Source of the DNA: Theodoxus fluviatilis
Lineage: Eukaryota; Mollusca; Gastropoda; Cycloneritida; Neritidae
Reading direction: 5' to 3'
Assembly: GCA_034096865.1 (NCBI GenBank)
Contig: JAWQFJ010000477.1
Location: 5,001 to 24,078 of the forward strand
Length of the DNA stretch: 19,078 nt
Position numbers and translations under genes: made by a program. Below, piece after piece: positions 18,188 to 19,078 of this stretch. The notes under the pieces were generated by a model, which was not told the origin of the DNA, did not search any database, and was given only the letters and a program-made list of their open reading frames with translations. Position 1 is the stretch's first letter, and each line of letters opens with the position of its first letter.

Positions 18188-18400
18188 CAATTGCAAACAA
18201 AACCATGAAAACCAAAATTAATGGAAGACACTATTAGTGCTGACTGAAACGAAACGCATTTCACGTGGTACAACACAGCAATTGCAAACAAAACCATGGA
18301 AACCAAATGGAAGACACTATTAGTGCTGACTGAAACGAAATGCATATCACGTGGTACAACACAGCAATTGCAAACAAAACCATGGAAACCAAACGGAAGG
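18188..18400. repeat. Tandem duplication, 91/86-bp units, about 2.4 copies
   Basis: Copies begin CAATTGCAAACAAAACCATG at 18188, 18279 and 18365. The first two differ by a 5-bp indel (ATTAA) and a few substitutions; the third stops after about 36 bp. A (GGCA) tract follows at 18404-18420. Confidence 0.9.
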
Positions 18401-18403
18401 CAA

Positions 18404-18420
18404 GGCAGGCAGGCAGGCAG
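18404..18420. repeat. (GGCA)n short tract
   Basis: About four GGCA units follow the partial third copy of the tandem duplication. Confidence 0.8.
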
Positions 18421-18681
18421 CGTCTGTGCTTGGCACGGAGCGGCAACTCAAGACATCTCATGCACACGCAGCTCGTCTGCAACAAAAATCGCAGTCGTCA
18501 GCAAATGCAAGCAAATGAAATTGATAGTTAAAGAACGATCATTATGAAAACAAAATTATGCTAACTGTATGTCATGTTTTACTGGAAAACTTGGTTGTGT
18601 GAGGCGAAGGAGAGCGACAACAAAGAAATCTTCGTTTTGAGAAGAAGACGAAGATTCAGTCGAAACGTATCGTTGCCCGCT

Positions 18682-18723
<42 letters not shown>

Positions 18724-19078
18724 CATTTGTAACTAACTATTATACGCCCACGTGAGAGTTTCCAAAATCGCACAAATACGTGACAAAGTTGTCTCCCCCT
18801 TGACCACAAGCCACACGCGGCAGCGTCAGGAATTACCTCCCTTAGGTCAACAAGCCGCAAACCTCTCGCCTATGCTCGGGTTTGGGCCGCCAACACAGCA
18901 AAACCAAGCAAAAAATTAATGCGAAGATTTTCATAGCTGGCATTTGTCTCGTGCAAGTATTTTCAGCTGTTGTCAGACTACCGAAGGACTCCTGTGTTGC
19001 TAAACACAACGTGCAAGATTGGCAGAATGCGTAGAAATGAAAAGGCAAGCTCGAGAGGGGAGTTTTGCCAAGGTGAGA
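18421..19078. other. Sequence without a supported gene
   Basis: It contains a 9-bp hairpin AATCTTCGT/ACGAAGATT (18627-18656, loop 12), a CT tract (18684-18718), and a short minus-strand frame (18934-18842, 30 residues) starting MKIFALIFCLVLLC like a signal peptide. The frame is too short to call as a gene. Confidence 0.45.
18684..18718. repeat. (CT)n microsatellite
   Basis: A pure CT tract of 35 bp. Confidence 0.95.

Overview
The window looks like nuclear DNA from an invertebrate animal, most likely a mollusc and possibly a marine gastropod. Support for this: split genes with GT-AG introns, very many microsatellites, decayed retrotransposons, a TTAGGG-type telomere motif, and a conserved axonemal protein with animal-like sequence. 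The mollusc assignment is inference from the look of the repeats; nothing here proves a species.

Layout. Positions 1-7900 hold almost only repeats: a roughly 20-bp minisatellite (225-1150), a TG/CCTC compound microsatellite (1373-1714), a decayed, 5'-truncated non-LTR retrotransposon on the minus strand (2021-4190), a long GA tract (4191-4470), a probable solo LTR with a 5-bp target duplication (5453-6525), and an element packed with TGACCTTGA / TCAAGGTCA motifs (6681-7560). The retrotransposon is interrupted by an NNN gap flanked by two copies of the same 818 bp, which looks like an unmerged contig join.

The genic core is a divergent pair. On the minus strand, 8154-7914 is a probable first coding exon of an RPAP1-like gene; if so, the repeat-rich left part is at least partly its first intron. 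On the plus strand, five coding exons (8664-8985, 10277-10887, 12199-12317, 13515-13809, 14429-14674) join in frame into a 530-residue leucine-rich-repeat protein that I recognise as TCTE1/DRC5, a subunit of the nexin-dynein regulatory complex of motile cilia and sperm flagella. The roughly 510 bp between the two start codons holds two X-box-like motifs of the kind bound by RFX factors at ciliary genes.

The most striking signal is in intron 3 of TCTE1. The splice acceptor of exon 4, with the first coding bases of that exon, is repeated as a perfectly phased 52-bp array, giving 12 consecutive acceptor-like sites; only the last preserves the reading frame.

Downstream of the TCTE1 poly(A) signals (15647, 15725) no gene is supported. 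This part holds a CpG-rich patch, a perfect hairpin (17155-17175), a 418-bp element whose inverted ends are each built from three copies of a 16-bp motif and which carries a short telomeric tract (17314-17731), long poly-G runs (17897-18187), an AT tract, and a diverged tandem duplication (18188-18400).
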